A DNA stretch of 64,000 nt from positions 2,552,001 to 2,616,000 of the forward strand of contig NZ_CP045067.1 in NCBI RefSeq assembly GCF_016864015.1. The letters are read 5' to 3'. The first letter of the stretch is position 1. Every line of letters starts with the position of its first letter. The stretch is from Lacinutrix sp. WUR7. Its GTDB lineage: Bacteria; Bacteroidota; Bacteroidia; Flavobacteriales; Flavobacteriaceae. Under the pieces are notes generated by a model. That model was not told where the DNA came from, did not search any database, and saw only the letters and a list, made by a program, of their open reading frames with translations. Position numbers and translations under genes: made by a program. Positions 17,524 through 25,411 of this stretch are shown here, one piece after another.

Positions 17524-18426
17524 TTATTTATTATCCGAAATTATTGTTTCAGCGTTTTCATTTGCAGGATTAAGCTCTAATGATTTTTTATATGCTTCAA
17601 TTCCATCTTCTTTTTTTCCAAGTGCTAAAAGACATTCTCCCAAGCTATCCCAAGTATTGAAAGCATTAGGATATAATTCCGTATTGAGAGTTAAAATTTT
17701 TAAAGCATTTTCATAATTGTCTTCTCCCATTAAATTATATCCAAAGCCATTAATTCCATTTTCAGAAATGTCGTATTTAGTGTCATTTTTGTTTTCTTCT
17801 TTTATTATTCTGATAATCTGATCAACAGATTTCCCTTGAGAATAGAGGTCATATAATTTTTTCTGATTAATACGCTTAACTTTCTCTTTTTGTTCCGCCA
17901 AAGTTTCTACGCCATATTCGATTCGTTCGGCATCCGAAATTTTTGTAGTATCCATTCTTGCAATTTGCCAAGGTTCACCTTTTCCATATTTATGATATTG
18001 AGTACCATAAATTTGCAGTTCATCTTTACTTAATAAATATCTGTCAATTGCTGCTGCTAAAAGCCATTTGTCAGCTGTAGAATCAAGCTCTATTGATTTA
18101 CGCATCATTTTAACTGCCATTCCGTACGCAGTAGAATCTCCTCCGTGTTGATAAACCATAGCTGCATTACGATAGTCTTTAGAAGTCCTAACTTTATTTG
18201 AATCCAAAAGTTGATAAACCCTTAGTTCTCTCAAACTGTCTCTTTTTGAAACAACACTCCAGTCAATATTCTCTCCTGCTTGTCTATCAGCTTGGTCGTT
18301 TTTATAAATTTCAACTAATTCAGCATTATCCTCAATTACTTCTTTTAATTCGGTTTGTGAATTTTCATTATTCGTTTTACAAGAAACAAATCCGAAGATT
18401 AAAATGATTAATAAGGTCTTTTTCAT
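17524..18426 (-). CDS. Lipoprotein with DUF6624-like region and C-terminal TPR
   Basis: 300 residues from the ATG at 18426, which gives a clean lipoprotein signal (MKKTLLIILIFGFVSCKT). A longer reading from a TTG at 18450 would start inside the cassette core and is not credible. The middle (RTSKDYRNAAMVYQHGGDSTAYGMAVKMMRKSIELDS...KWLLAAAIDRYLL) fits DUF6624; the end (NALKILTLNTELYPNAFNTWDSLGECLLALGKKEDGIEAYKKSLELNP) is one to two TPR units. The role is unknown. The cassette is 17392-18450. Confidence 0.7.
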   Translation of the reverse strand: MKKTLLIILIFGFVSCKTNNENSQTELKEVIEDNAELVEIYKNDQADRQAGENIDWSVVSKRDSLRELRVYQLLDSNKVRTSKDYRNAAMVYQHGGDSTAYGMAVKMMRKSIELDSTADKWLLAAAIDRYLLSKDELQIYGTQYHKYGKGEPWQIARMDTTKISDAERIEYGVETLAEQKEKVKRINQKKLYDLYSQGKSVDQIIRIIKEENKNDTKYDISENGINGFGYNLMGEDNYENALKILTLNTELYPNAFNTWDSLGECLLALGKKEDGIEAYKKSLELNPANENAETIISDNK

Positions 18427-18445
18427 ATGGTTTGGTTTAATGACG

Positions 18446-18452
18446 CACAACG
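18446..18452 (-). repeat. attC R' core remnant left of IS110 element 2
   Basis: GCACAACG-like core (CACAACG) is separated by the IS110 element from the rest of the attC, which resumes at about 19680 with CGTATATGGTTTGTTGCG. Confidence 0.65.
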
Positions 18453-18482
18453 TGTTTCTTTAGTTTGTAATAAATATCTTTA

Positions 18483-18648
18483 TATAGAAAAAGAGGAGAA
18501 CTATAACGTGTTTTAGAATAGTGATCCAGTACACGTACGAGTCCTCTCTTTCTATACAGTTGCGAAGAACCATTTGGAATACCAGGAGAATAAACTCCCG
18601 ATAAAGGAAGTAGTTAAAGCAACATATTTATTCACTCTAATTGTAAAA
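18483..18648 (+). ncRNA. Putative bridge RNA of IS110 element 2
   Basis: The leader has a strong stem: TATAGAAAAAGAGGA (18483-18497) pairs with TCCTCTCTTTCTATA (18542-18556). Its loop holds ATAACGTG (18503-18510), like the left target CACAACGTG, and CCAGTACACG (18526-18535), close to the complement of the right target CGTGTATGG in related attC sites. A second hairpin (GGAG...CTCC) follows at about 18584-18599. The boundaries are guesses. Confidence 0.55.
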
Positions 18649-18650
18649 AT

Positions 18651-19643
18651 ATGAAAAATTATGAAGAAGTAGTCGGAATTGATGTATCAAAAAAGACGAT
18701 TGATGCTTATTGCTATCATGGGCAATTACACAAGGAGTTTGTTAATGATTTAATAGGTTATAAAAGTCTATTAAAATGGGTTTCTAAAGAGACACAATCA
18801 AGCAAGGTTTTTTATTGTTTTGAGAATACGGGTTATTACTCCTTAAAGCTAGCCCTTTATTTACATGGTCAAGGAGTTGTTTATGTAGAAGAAAGTCCAT
18901 TGAAAATCAAGCGTTCATCTGGGATTGTAAAAGAAAAGACAGATAAATTGGATTCGAGTATAATCGCTCGTTATGCTTGGCTTTATAGAGAAGAGTTGAG
19001 TCCAAGTACAGTAAAAAGTATGTCTCATTTAGAGTTAGGGAGGTTATTAGCTTTACGAGATCAATTAGTAAGAAACAATGCAGGTCTTAAAGGAACATTA
19101 AAAGAGCTGAAAGTGCTTTTGTCCAGTCCAACAACCGATTCTGGTTGTATAAGCTTAAAACGAAGTATAGACTACTTGTCAAAGCAAGTAAAAGGTATAG
19201 AGTCTAGAATTAAGGAAATCATTTCAGGGGATGATTCTATGAATAAAAATCACGAATTACTTACAAGCCTCAAAGGTGTTGGTTTGGTTGTCGCTTGTCA
19301 GCTTATTTATCATACAGGAAACTTTACACGCTTCGATAGTTGGCGTGCGTTTTCAAGTTATTGCGGCACAGCACCTTTTGAGCATCGCTCTGGAACCAGT
19401 ATTCACCGACGAAAACAATGTCATTATTTAGGAGATAGAAAGATGAAAAGTTTATTAAGTATGGCAAGTGTAAGTGCTATACAACATGATAGTGAACTAC
19501 GATTGTATTATCAGAGAAAATTAGCAGAAGGAAAAGATAAAATGCTTGCTATAAATAATGTTAGAAATAAATTAATAGCAAGAGCTTTTGCGGTTGTAAA
19601 AAGAGGAACACCTTATGTAGTTCTTCAACAATATGCGGCTTAA
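18651..19643 (+). CDS. IS110-family transposase (DEDD), element 2
   Basis: 330 residues, clearly related to but different from the transposase at 13600-14577. DEDD domain: VVGIDVSKKTIDAYCY near residue 10, FENTGYYS near 59 and KTDKLDSSIIARYAW near 98. C-terminal domain: SLKGVGLVVACQLIYHTGNFTRFDSWRAFSSYCGTAPFEHRSG near 205-250 and GDRKMKSLLSMAS. Full length and intact. The ATG at 18651 follows a ~200-nt structured leader. Confidence 0.9.
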   Translation: MKNYEEVVGIDVSKKTIDAYCYHGQLHKEFVNDLIGYKSLLKWVSKETQSSKVFYCFENTGYYSLKLALYLHGQGVVYVEESPLKIKRSSGIVKEKTDKLDSSIIARYAWLYREELSPSTVKSMSHLELGRLLALRDQLVRNNAGLKGTLKELKVLLSSPTTDSGCISLKRSIDYLSKQVKGIESRIKEIISGDDSMNKNHELLTSLKGVGLVVACQLIYHTGNFTRFDSWRAFSSYCGTAPFEHRSGTSIHRRKQCHYLGDRKMKSLLSMASVSAIQHDSELRLYYQRKLAEGKDKMLAINNVRNKLIARAFAVVKRGTPYVVLQQYAA

Positions 19644-19678
19644 AAAAAAGACTAATTTATTAGGATTTGATCTTGGAA

Positions 19679-19799
19679 TACGTATATGGTTTGTTGCGTG
19701 GTTAAGTACGTAATTTAGCAAATAAAAACCGAATAGAAAATCCGCGAGGGTTTTCGTAAGCAGGCTAGAACTAGCAATAAATTATATACGGTGTTGGCA
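19679..19799 (-). repeat. attC-like site, right part, split by IS110 element 2 (AbaSI-like cassette)
   Basis: It resumes at CGTATATGG with central hairpin GAAAATCC-GCGA-GGGTTTTC and ends in GTTGGCA (19793-19799). GTTGGCATT matches the own 5' end at 20682 (G+TTGGCATTCATT) in 9 of 9. Confidence 0.85.
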
Positions 19800-19804
19800 T
19801 TTCG

Positions 19805-20653
19805 TTATTTTTTCATTTCAAATCGAGTATCAATTCGTTTATAAACCATTCCATTTTCAGGACTTGACCTTTCTTTGTCGGTTACAAATATTCCTTTGAA
19901 CTTGTATAAAATGAAACCTAAATTATCAATACTTCGTGGAAAGACAATTCTTTTTATTGGACTATTTATTAAATCGTAATAATGAGTGTCTTTTCTGCCT
20001 TCTATTTTACATTTTTCTATTATAGTCTTTCCGTCTTCAATCATTTTGTTATCCCAATCTGCATTTTCGTAAAACTTCGGAAACCATAAATTATGATTTT
20101 CATAAACTTTACTTTTAAACCAAGCTCGTTGAACACCTTTATAGTTCTGTCCTAAACAATTACTTGCATCTAAAATTGTTCTAAATGCTGGATTTTCTTC
20201 AATATCCAAATAACCTTTTTCTCTGTGAAAGTTTGGATTAAATTCTTTTTCTAAATCCCAAGGTTTGAATGTATTGTTTTTAATTTTTGCTAATCGTAAA
20301 TTTTTTACATTCTCAATTATTTTGTCAACTTGTTCATTAATGAAATTAATGTCATTAGTTATTTTGACTCTTTCAATTTTATGATTAGTAGCTTCGATTA
20401 TATCAGTTTCACGATTTATGTCAAGTTCTTTTTGTTTGTTATGAAACGGTTCGTCAATTTCAATATGCAAGTTAAATTGTGGAAAATACATATCAGTTAA
20501 TGCGTGTCCATTTGGTCGATTTACATATTGTTGAGTTGTAAATTTTATATCACTTTGATTAATTCCGTGCCAAATTCGAGTAATTACATAATTTTCAAAA
20601 TTCTTTTTGTTCGTTTTGGAAATCTGCTTAATAATATAATCTAATTCTGTCAA
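19805..20653 (-). CDS. AbaSI/PvuRts1I-like modification-dependent restriction endonuclease (putative)
   Basis: 282 residues, near the family's usual ~300. The N-terminal half has a Vsr/PD-(D/E)XK-like core: NGHALTDMYFPQFNLHIEIDEPFHNKQ (Asp about 54, IEID about 65) then DINRETDIIEATNHKIERVKI. The C-terminal half (residues ~150-282) has features of an SRA-like base-flipping domain, ending FILYKFKGIFVTDKERSS...VYKRIDT. Enzymes of this type cut DNA with hydroxymethyl- or glucosyl-hydroxymethylcytosine, as in T-even-like phages. The start is a TTG at 20653 (no ATG exists between it and the cassette end 30 bp away). The assignment rests on pattern memory. Confidence 0.55.
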   Translation of the reverse strand: MTELDYIIKQISKTNKKNFENYVITRIWHGINQSDIKFTTQQYVNRPNGHALTDMYFPQFNLHIEIDEPFHNKQKELDINRETDIIEATNHKIERVKITNDINFINEQVDKIIENVKNLRLAKIKNNTFKPWDLEKEFNPNFHREKGYLDIEENPAFRTILDASNCLGQNYKGVQRAWFKSKVYENHNLWFPKFYENADWDNKMIEDGKTIIEKCKIEGRKDTHYYDLINSPIKRIVFPRSIDNLGFILYKFKGIFVTDKERSSPENGMVYKRIDTRFEMKK

Positions 20654-20677
20654 TTTTAAGTTCTGTTTTTAATGAAT

Positions 20678-20810
20678 GCCAACGTTGTTGTGTATGATTT
20701 GTTGCGTATTTTATGTAGTAAAGTTAGTAAATAAAACACGAACCAAGAAAGTCCGCGAGGACTTTCGTAAGTTGGCTAAAACCAGCAATAAATTATACAC
20801 GGTGTTGGCA
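20678..20810 (-). repeat. attC-like site (two membrane proteins + IS3 cassette)
   Basis: Cores GCCAACG and GTTGGCA (20804-20810). Central hairpin GAAAGTCC-GCGA-GGACTTTC; outer arms GTGTAT / ATACAC. GTTGGCAAA matches the own 5' end at 22896 in 9 of 9. Confidence 0.9.
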
Positions 20811-20823
20811 AATCGTTTTTATT

Positions 20824-21234
20824 TTATGCAATCTGAATTCCTATTAATAAAGTTCCAATAATTATTATCAAAAGTCCAAATGTAAATAATTTGTCAGATT
20901 TTTTCACTTGTGGGTTTTTTGCTCCAATTCTTTCATTTACTTCTCCTGAACCTCGTAAAAATAGAATAAAATCTCTATTATGGATATTTTCACTTATTCG
21001 TTTAAAAATTCTGTCAAATGTCCAATAAATTAAAGGAATACATAATCCCAAATATAATATTCGGTCAGCTTTAAATTCAGATTTAGAGAATAAAATTTCA
21101 GACAGTCCAATTAAAAAAAGTCCAATAGTAATTGTCCAAACTATTTTCGGTTTCATCCATTTTGCCTTTCTTGTATATAGAAGAAAGAAACAAACTCCGA
21201 TTGCAATTCCAATTCCGATTGTGGCGTTATTCAA
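20824..21234 (-). CDS. Small multi-pass membrane protein, unknown function
   Basis: 136 residues with about four membrane helices (roughly 3-22, 30-50, 55-72 and 115-134) and a polar loop (RISENIHNRDFILFLRGSGEVNERIGAKNPQVKKSDK) before the last one. The family was not recognised. It is the second gene of a two-gene cassette (20683-22896), 14 bp after the gene at 21249-21560, so the pair probably forms one transcript and may work as one membrane complex. Confidence 0.55.
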   Translation of the reverse strand: MNNATIGIGIAIGVCFFLLYTRKAKWMKPKIVWTITIGLFLIGLSEILFSKSEFKADRILYLGLCIPLIYWTFDRIFKRISENIHNRDFILFLRGSGEVNERIGAKNPQVKKSDKLFTFGLLIIIIGTLLIGIQIA

Positions 21235-21248
21235 TTAGATTTATAGTT

Positions 21249-21560
21249 TTAGGTTATTATTAAACTTAAAATTCCAAGAGCGATAGTAATTAATAACATT
21301 ATTCCTGAAAACTTTCGCAAATTATTCGATTTTCGTTTTAAGTTTTTAGTCGGATTTTCGACTTTCCAACTTATTTTAAACATTGAGTTTAGCATTAATT
21401 CATAAGAAGAAAACGAAAATGGATTAAGAATAGGAAAAAGTGGATATTTGTTTTTGTCTGTTGAATAGTAAATCCAAAGATTCATATAAATTCCAATTCC
21501 AAATGAAAAGAAAGACAGAGCAAATGTCATAAAAATAATTCCTGATAAAATTTCATTCAT
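21249..21560 (-). CDS. Small membrane protein, unknown function
   Basis: 103 residues with membrane helices at about 7-28 and 82-102 and a cytoplasmic-type basic stretch (KNLKRKSNNLRKF) before the second. Family not recognised. First gene of a two-gene cassette. Its ATG (21560) lies 23 bp from the end of IS3 copy 1, which separates it from the cassette's own 5' terminus, so its promoter may be supplied by the IS. Confidence 0.55.
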   Translation of the reverse strand: MNEILSGIIFMTFALSFFSFGIGIYMNLWIYYSTDKNKYPLFPILNPFSFSSYELMLNSMFKISWKVENPTKNLKRKSNNLRKFSGIMLLITIALGILSLIIT

Positions 21561-21621
21561 ATGTTTTCGAGATTTCTCTCTAATGTCTTGTCCTGAAATA
21601 TGGCTACAGGTTAAAATTGAA

Positions 21622-22500
21622 TTAAGCTGATAATTTATATACCATATTTGGTGTTTTATAATCTAAAGATAAATGTAATCTTACTTCATTGTACAAATTA
21701 ATTGCATTTTTTGCAGCTCTCTTTGCGTGACTCACGTTATCAAAGGTTTGGTCTAAATAAAATTCATCTTTTAAAATTCCATTTACACGTTCTGCCATTG
21801 CGTTTTCGTAACAATGATTTTCTTCAGTCATACTAATATCTATCTTTTTTCTTTTAAGAATTTGTGTGTATACATTGCTACAATACTGTATTCCTCTATC
21901 CGAATGATGAATAAGTTGCTTAATGTTTTTAGCTTGATAAATTGCCTTCTTAAGCGCTCTTACACATCCATTTAACTCTAAACTATCACTTAGGTCATAA
22001 CCGACTATTTTTCTGGAATGCATATCTGTTATTAAAGCCAGATAACAAAAGCCCTTTATGGTTCTAATGTATGTGATATCAGATACCCAAACTTGGTTCG
22101 CTCTAGTAACTTCTAGGTCTTTTATAATGTTATTGTATTTATAAAAACGATGATAAGAGTTCGTAGTTCTAGCACTGGTTTTCTTTCTAAGTGTAAGCAT
22201 ATTATATTTCCTAAGTACTTTGAATAGTGTATCTCTACCTACTTTAATGTTAGCTTTAACAAACTCTTTATCTAAGGACCTGGTAAGTTTGCGAACACCT
22301 TCTCTAGGAAGGGATTTGCGTCTTTTTCTAACAATATCTATAATCTGTTGTTCTAGTTTTAAACGCTTATCAGCTCTGTTTTTATGCTTGTAATAAGCAT
22401 TGCGTTTAAGTCCAAAACAATGGGTTATAGTTGTTAAAGAAGCAAATCCCTTAGATCTTTTTTTAGCTTTACTTAAGGCTTTATACTTAGCTTTTTTTTT
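21622..22500 (-). CDS. IS3-family OrfB (DDE integrase), copy 1
   Basis: The rve-type catalytic domain is visible: WVSDITYIRT (Asp), HSDRGIQYCSNVY (Asp) and NAMAERVNGILKDE (Glu). The frame is open from the A9 run at 22492-22500, where a -1 slip from orfA would give an OrfAB fusion transposase. Upstream of the first ATG (22200) the frame encodes typical IS3 OrfB sequence (KSLPREGVRKLTRSL), so the real product is the fusion, not a protein starting at 22200. Confidence 0.9.
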   Translation of the reverse strand, partial: KKKAKYKALSKAKKRSKGFASLTTITHCFGLKRNAYYKHKNRADKRLKLEQQIIDIVRKRRKSLPREGVRKLTRSLDKEFVKANIKVGRDTLFKVLRKYNMLTLRKKTSARTTNSYHRFYKYNNIIKDLEVTRANQVWVSDITYIRTIKGFCYLALITDMHSRKIVGYDLSDSLELNGCVRALKKAIYQAKNIKQLIHHSDRGIQYCSNVYTQILKRKKIDISMTEENHCYENAMAERVNGILKDEFYLDQTFDNVSHAKRAAKNAINLYNEVRLHLSLDYKTPNMVYKLSA

Positions 22501-22844
22501 AGTTCATTAACTGATTTATAACCAAGATCTTCAGCTGCTACTTCAAGATAACAATCCTGTACCATAGCATCGAGATCCTTTTTAAGTAGTAGTTTTTTAA
22601 GTTGTTCAACCTCTTTTTGAAGTGCTTTTATTCTAGATATTTCGTCTTTTGTTTCCACTTTTACTCTGGTGTTCATTAAGTCTTTACGATTATACTTTTT
22701 AATCCACACGTTTACTGTTGTAGGTGCAATAGAGTAGAGTTTACAAAGTTCACTCTTTGTGTGTTTTCCGATTGTAAGTTCGGCTAAAATTTTTAATTTA
22801 AAAGGCTCACTGTAACGTCTAATTACTTTGTCATTTCTATACAT
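22473..22844 (-). CDS. IS3-family OrfA (helix-turn-helix), copy 1
   Basis: 123 residues. N-terminal HTH_Tnp_1 domain (FKLKILAELTIGKHTKSELCKLYSIAPTTVNVWIKKY written in parts: LTIGKHTKSELCKLY, APTTVNVWIKKY), then a leucine-zipper-like coiled coil (ISRIKALQKEVEQLKKLLLKK). It ends just past the A9 slippery run, which allows frameshift into orfB. Confidence 0.9.
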   Translation of the reverse strand: MYRNDKVIRRYSEPFKLKILAELTIGKHTKSELCKLYSIAPTTVNVWIKKYNRKDLMNTRVKVETKDEISRIKALQKEVEQLKKLLLKKDLDAMVQDCYLEVAAEDLGYKSVNELKKKLSIKP

Positions 22845-22891
22845 AATGTTTAAAATTATGTAGCCTTATTTCAGGACGGGTCATAATGTTT

Positions 22892-23024
22892 GCCAACGTT
22901 GTTGTATATGGTTTGTTGCGTGTTTCAGGCAACTAATTTAGTAAATAATTACCGACCAAGAAAGTCCGCGAGGACTTTCGTAAGTAGGCGAGAAGCCAGC
23001 AATAAATTATATACGGTGTTAGCC
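22892..23024 (-). repeat. attC-like site (duplicated YD-repeat cassette, copy A)
   Basis: Cores GCCAACG and GTTAGCC (23018-23024). Hairpin GAAAGTCC-GCGA-GGACTTTC; outer arms GTATAT / ATATAC. GTTAGCCAACGTTAT matches the own 5' end at 25276 (G+TTAGCCAACATTAT) in 14 of 15. Identical to 31939-32071 except for the bases left of the crossover. Confidence 0.9.
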
Positions 23025-23028
23025 AACG

Positions 23029-23958
23029 TTATTTATAATATTCAATATTTCTAATTACAATTTCAAAAGGTTTATTGTTTTTAAATCGTTTCATTGTAAT
23101 CCAATTATTCTTATTGTCGTAGGTGTAAATGTTTTCCAGTGTTACTTTATCATTTTTTATTTCCTTGATTATATTATTAAAATTATCGGTTATTTCTAAT
23201 TTTTCTGAAATCACTTTTCCATCTTTATCAGTCTTTATCGATTCAAAATTTTTAGGTTCAATTTCATTTCTTTTAATGATATAAGTATTTAAGCCAGATT
23301 TGTCTTTACTTGATAGATAAGTCATTTCATTTTTGTTATATCTATATTCTATTTCGGATATTATTTCGTTATTTCTATCTAATGTTTTGCATTTAGATAT
23401 TTTGCAGTCTTTATATTTATAAATAAATGAATAGTTTTTCTGTTTTTTATTAATGTCTTTGAATTGAATTTGTTTCGTTATTTGACCAATATCATTTAAT
23501 TCATTTTCAGAATAAGACTCAATTTTTCCATTCTCATTGAAATCAGTCATTTTTATAGCCAAATTATTCTCAACATCAATAATTCTTTTGAAAGTTACTT
23601 TATCCGCTTGGTCGTAAATAATTTCACTCGTTTTAATGTTATCGGAATTATAACTGTATACATTTTTGGTCTTTATTTCCTTAGTGTTATTTTCATAGTT
23701 TGTCCAACTTACTAAATATCCAGAAGGGTTAATTTCTTTATCATATCTGTGTCCAAAAAAAGTAAGTTTTTCTTTTCCTTTTTCATAGTTTCCATTATTA
23801 GTCTCAATTAACTCAAAAGCTCTAGATTTAATTGATTTTACTTTTCCTGAAATTTTACATTGTTCCAAATAGGATTCTTTTTTTGAACAATCTATTTCAG
23901 TTTTTTGGCAATTACTTAATATTAAAGCAATTAATATGATTAGTGTACTGTTTTTCAT
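23029..23958 (-). CDS. Lipoprotein with YD-like repeats, copy A of a duplicated cassette
   Basis: 309 residues with a lipoprotein signal (STLIILIALILSNCQK). The mature part is a chain of short beta repeats (YSYNSDNIKTSEIIYDQADKV, FNENGKIESYSENELND, YRYNKNEMTYLSSKDKSG broken across lines) ending in YTYDNKNNWITMKRF...RNIEYYK, as in the protein at 8160-8981. Identical to the protein at 32076-33005. Function unknown; surface exposure likely. IS3 copy 2 lies 5 bp upstream of the ATG. Confidence 0.65.
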   Translation of the reverse strand: MKNSTLIILIALILSNCQKTEIDCSKKESYLEQCKISGKVKSIKSRAFELIETNNGNYEKGKEKLTFFGHRYDKEINPSGYLVSWTNYENNTKEIKTKNVYSYNSDNIKTSEIIYDQADKVTFKRIIDVENNLAIKMTDFNENGKIESYSENELNDIGQITKQIQFKDINKKQKNYSFIYKYKDCKISKCKTLDRNNEIISEIEYRYNKNEMTYLSSKDKSGLNTYIIKRNEIEPKNFESIKTDKDGKVISEKLEITDNFNNIIKEIKNDKVTLENIYTYDNKNNWITMKRFKNNKPFEIVIRNIEYYK

Positions 23959-24001
23959 TTTAATGTCTTGTCCTGAAATATGGCTACAGGTTAAAATTGA
24001 A

Positions 24002-24880
24002 TTAAGCTGATAATTTATATACCATATTTGGTGTTTTATAATCTAAAGATAAATGTAATCTTACTTCATTGTACAAATTAATTGCATTTTTTGCAGCTCT
24101 CTTTGCGTGACTCACGTTATCAAAGGTTTGGTCTAAATAAAATTCATCTTTTAAAATTCCATTTACACGTTCTGCCATTGCGTTTTCGTAACAATGATTT
24201 TCTTCAGTCATACTAATATCTATCTTTTTTCTTTTAAGAATTTGTGTGTATACATTGCTACAATACTGTATTCCTCTATCCGAATGATGAATAAGTTGCT
24301 TAATGTTTTTAGCTTGATAAATTGCCTTCTTAAGCGCTCTTACACATCCATTTAACTCTAAACTATCACTTAGGTCATAACCGACTATTTTTCTGGAATG
24401 CATATCTGTTATTAAAGCCAGATAACAAAAGCCCTTTATGGTTCTAATGTATGTGATATCAGATACCCAAACTTGGTTCGCTCTAGTAACTTCTAGGTCT
24501 TTTATAATGTTATTGTATTTATAAAAACGATGATAAGAGTTCGTAGTTCTAGCACTGGTTTTCTTTCTAAGTGTAAGCATATTATATTTCCTAAGTACTT
24601 TGAATAGTGTATCTCTACCTACTTTAATGTTAGCTTTAACAAACTCTTTATCTAAGGACCTGGTAAGTTTGCGAACACCTTCTCTAGGAAGGGATTTGCG
24701 TCTTTTTCTAACAATATCTATAATCTGTTGTTCTAGTTTTAAACGCTTATCAGCTCTGTTTTTATGCTTGTAATAAGCATTGCGTTTAAGTCCAAAACAA
24801 TGGGTTATAGTTGTTAAAGAAGCAAATCCCTTAGATCTTTTTTTAGCTTTACTTAAGGCTTTATACTTAGCTTTTTTTTT
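24002..24880 (-). CDS. IS3-family OrfB, copy 2
   Basis: Same protein as at 21622-22500, with the DDE residues intact; expressed by -1 slippage at the A9 run (24872-24880). Confidence 0.9.
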   Translation of the reverse strand, partial: KKKAKYKALSKAKKRSKGFASLTTITHCFGLKRNAYYKHKNRADKRLKLEQQIIDIVRKRRKSLPREGVRKLTRSLDKEFVKANIKVGRDTLFKVLRKYNMLTLRKKTSARTTNSYHRFYKYNNIIKDLEVTRANQVWVSDITYIRTIKGFCYLALITDMHSRKIVGYDLSDSLELNGCVRALKKAIYQAKNIKQLIHHSDRGIQYCSNVYTQILKRKKIDISMTEENHCYENAMAERVNGILKDEFYLDQTFDNVSHAKRAAKNAINLYNEVRLHLSLDYKTPNMVYKLSA

Positions 24881-25224
24881 AGTTCATTAACTGATTTATA
24901 ACCAAGATCTTCAGCTGCTACTTCAAGATAACAATCCTGTACCATAGCATCGAGATCCTTTTTAAGTAGTAGTTTTTTAAGTTGTTCAACCTCTTTTTGA
25001 AGTGCTTTTATTCTAGATATTTCGTCTTTTGTTTCCACTTTTACTCTGGTGTTCATTAAGTCTTTACGATTATACTTTTTAATCCACACGTTTACTGTTG
25101 TAGGTGCAATAGAGTAGAGTTTACAAAGTTCACTCTTTGTGTGTTTTCCGATTGTAAGTTCGGCTAAAATTTTTAATTTAAAAGGCTCACTGTAACGTCT
25201 AATTACTTTGTCATTTCTATACAT
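24853..25224 (-). CDS. IS3-family OrfA, copy 2
   Basis: Same 123-residue HTH protein as at 22473-22844. Confidence 0.9.
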   Translation of the reverse strand: MYRNDKVIRRYSEPFKLKILAELTIGKHTKSELCKLYSIAPTTVNVWIKKYNRKDLMNTRVKVETKDEISRIKALQKEVEQLKKLLLKKDLDAMVQDCYLEVAAEDLGYKSVNELKKKLSIKP

Positions 25225-25270
25225 AATGTTTAAAATTATGTAGCCTTATTTCAGGACGGGTCATAATGTT

Positions 25271-25404
25271 GGCTAACGTTGTTGTATATGGTTTGTTGCG
25301 TGGTTTAAGCAACTAATTTAGTAAATAATTACCGACCAAGAAAGTCCGCGAGGACTTTCGTAAGTAGGCGAGAAGCCAGCAATAAATTATATACGGTGTT
25401 AGCT
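25271..25404 (-). repeat. attC-like site (cassette of gene 25412-26407)
   Basis: Cores GGCTAACG and GTTAGCT (25398-25404), common hairpin GAAAGTCC-GCGA-GGACTTTC. Unlike the others, GTTAGCTGTAG does not match the cassette's present 5' end (G+TTGGCAATAAT at 27738). Confidence 0.85.
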
Positions 25405-25411
25405 GTAGTTT

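Larger units (their letters stand above)
18453..19680 (+). mobile_element. IS110-family element 2, inserted in an attC R' box
   Basis: About 1.23 kb between GCACAACG and TATATGG, flanked by a short ACG repeat. Same layout as element 1 (long leader, single transposase, short tail) but a different sequence. It hit the opposite end of the attC palindrome. Ends are uncertain by a few bases. Confidence 0.8.
21584..22883 (-). mobile_element. IS3-family element, copy 1
   Basis: 1300 bp. Terminal inverted repeats TGTCTTGTCCTGAAATATGG (left) and TGACCCGTCCTGAAATAAGG (complement of right end). Target duplication TAA at 21581-21583 and 22884-22886. Two overlapping genes, orfA and orfB, joined by a 9-A slippery run. 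It lies exactly 13 bp inside the cassette crossover at 22896/22897. Confidence 0.95.
23964..25263 (-). mobile_element. IS3-family element, copy 2
   Basis: 1300 bp, same ends as copy 1, target duplication TAA at 23961-23963 and 25264-25266. 13 bp inside the cassette crossover at 25276/25277. It travels with the duplicated cassette. Confidence 0.95.

Noticed and set aside
18427-18450. Upstream TTG start for the DUF6624/TPR lipoprotein
   Set aside because: It would start inside the cassette core and precede the lipoprotein signal; the ATG at 18426 fits far better.
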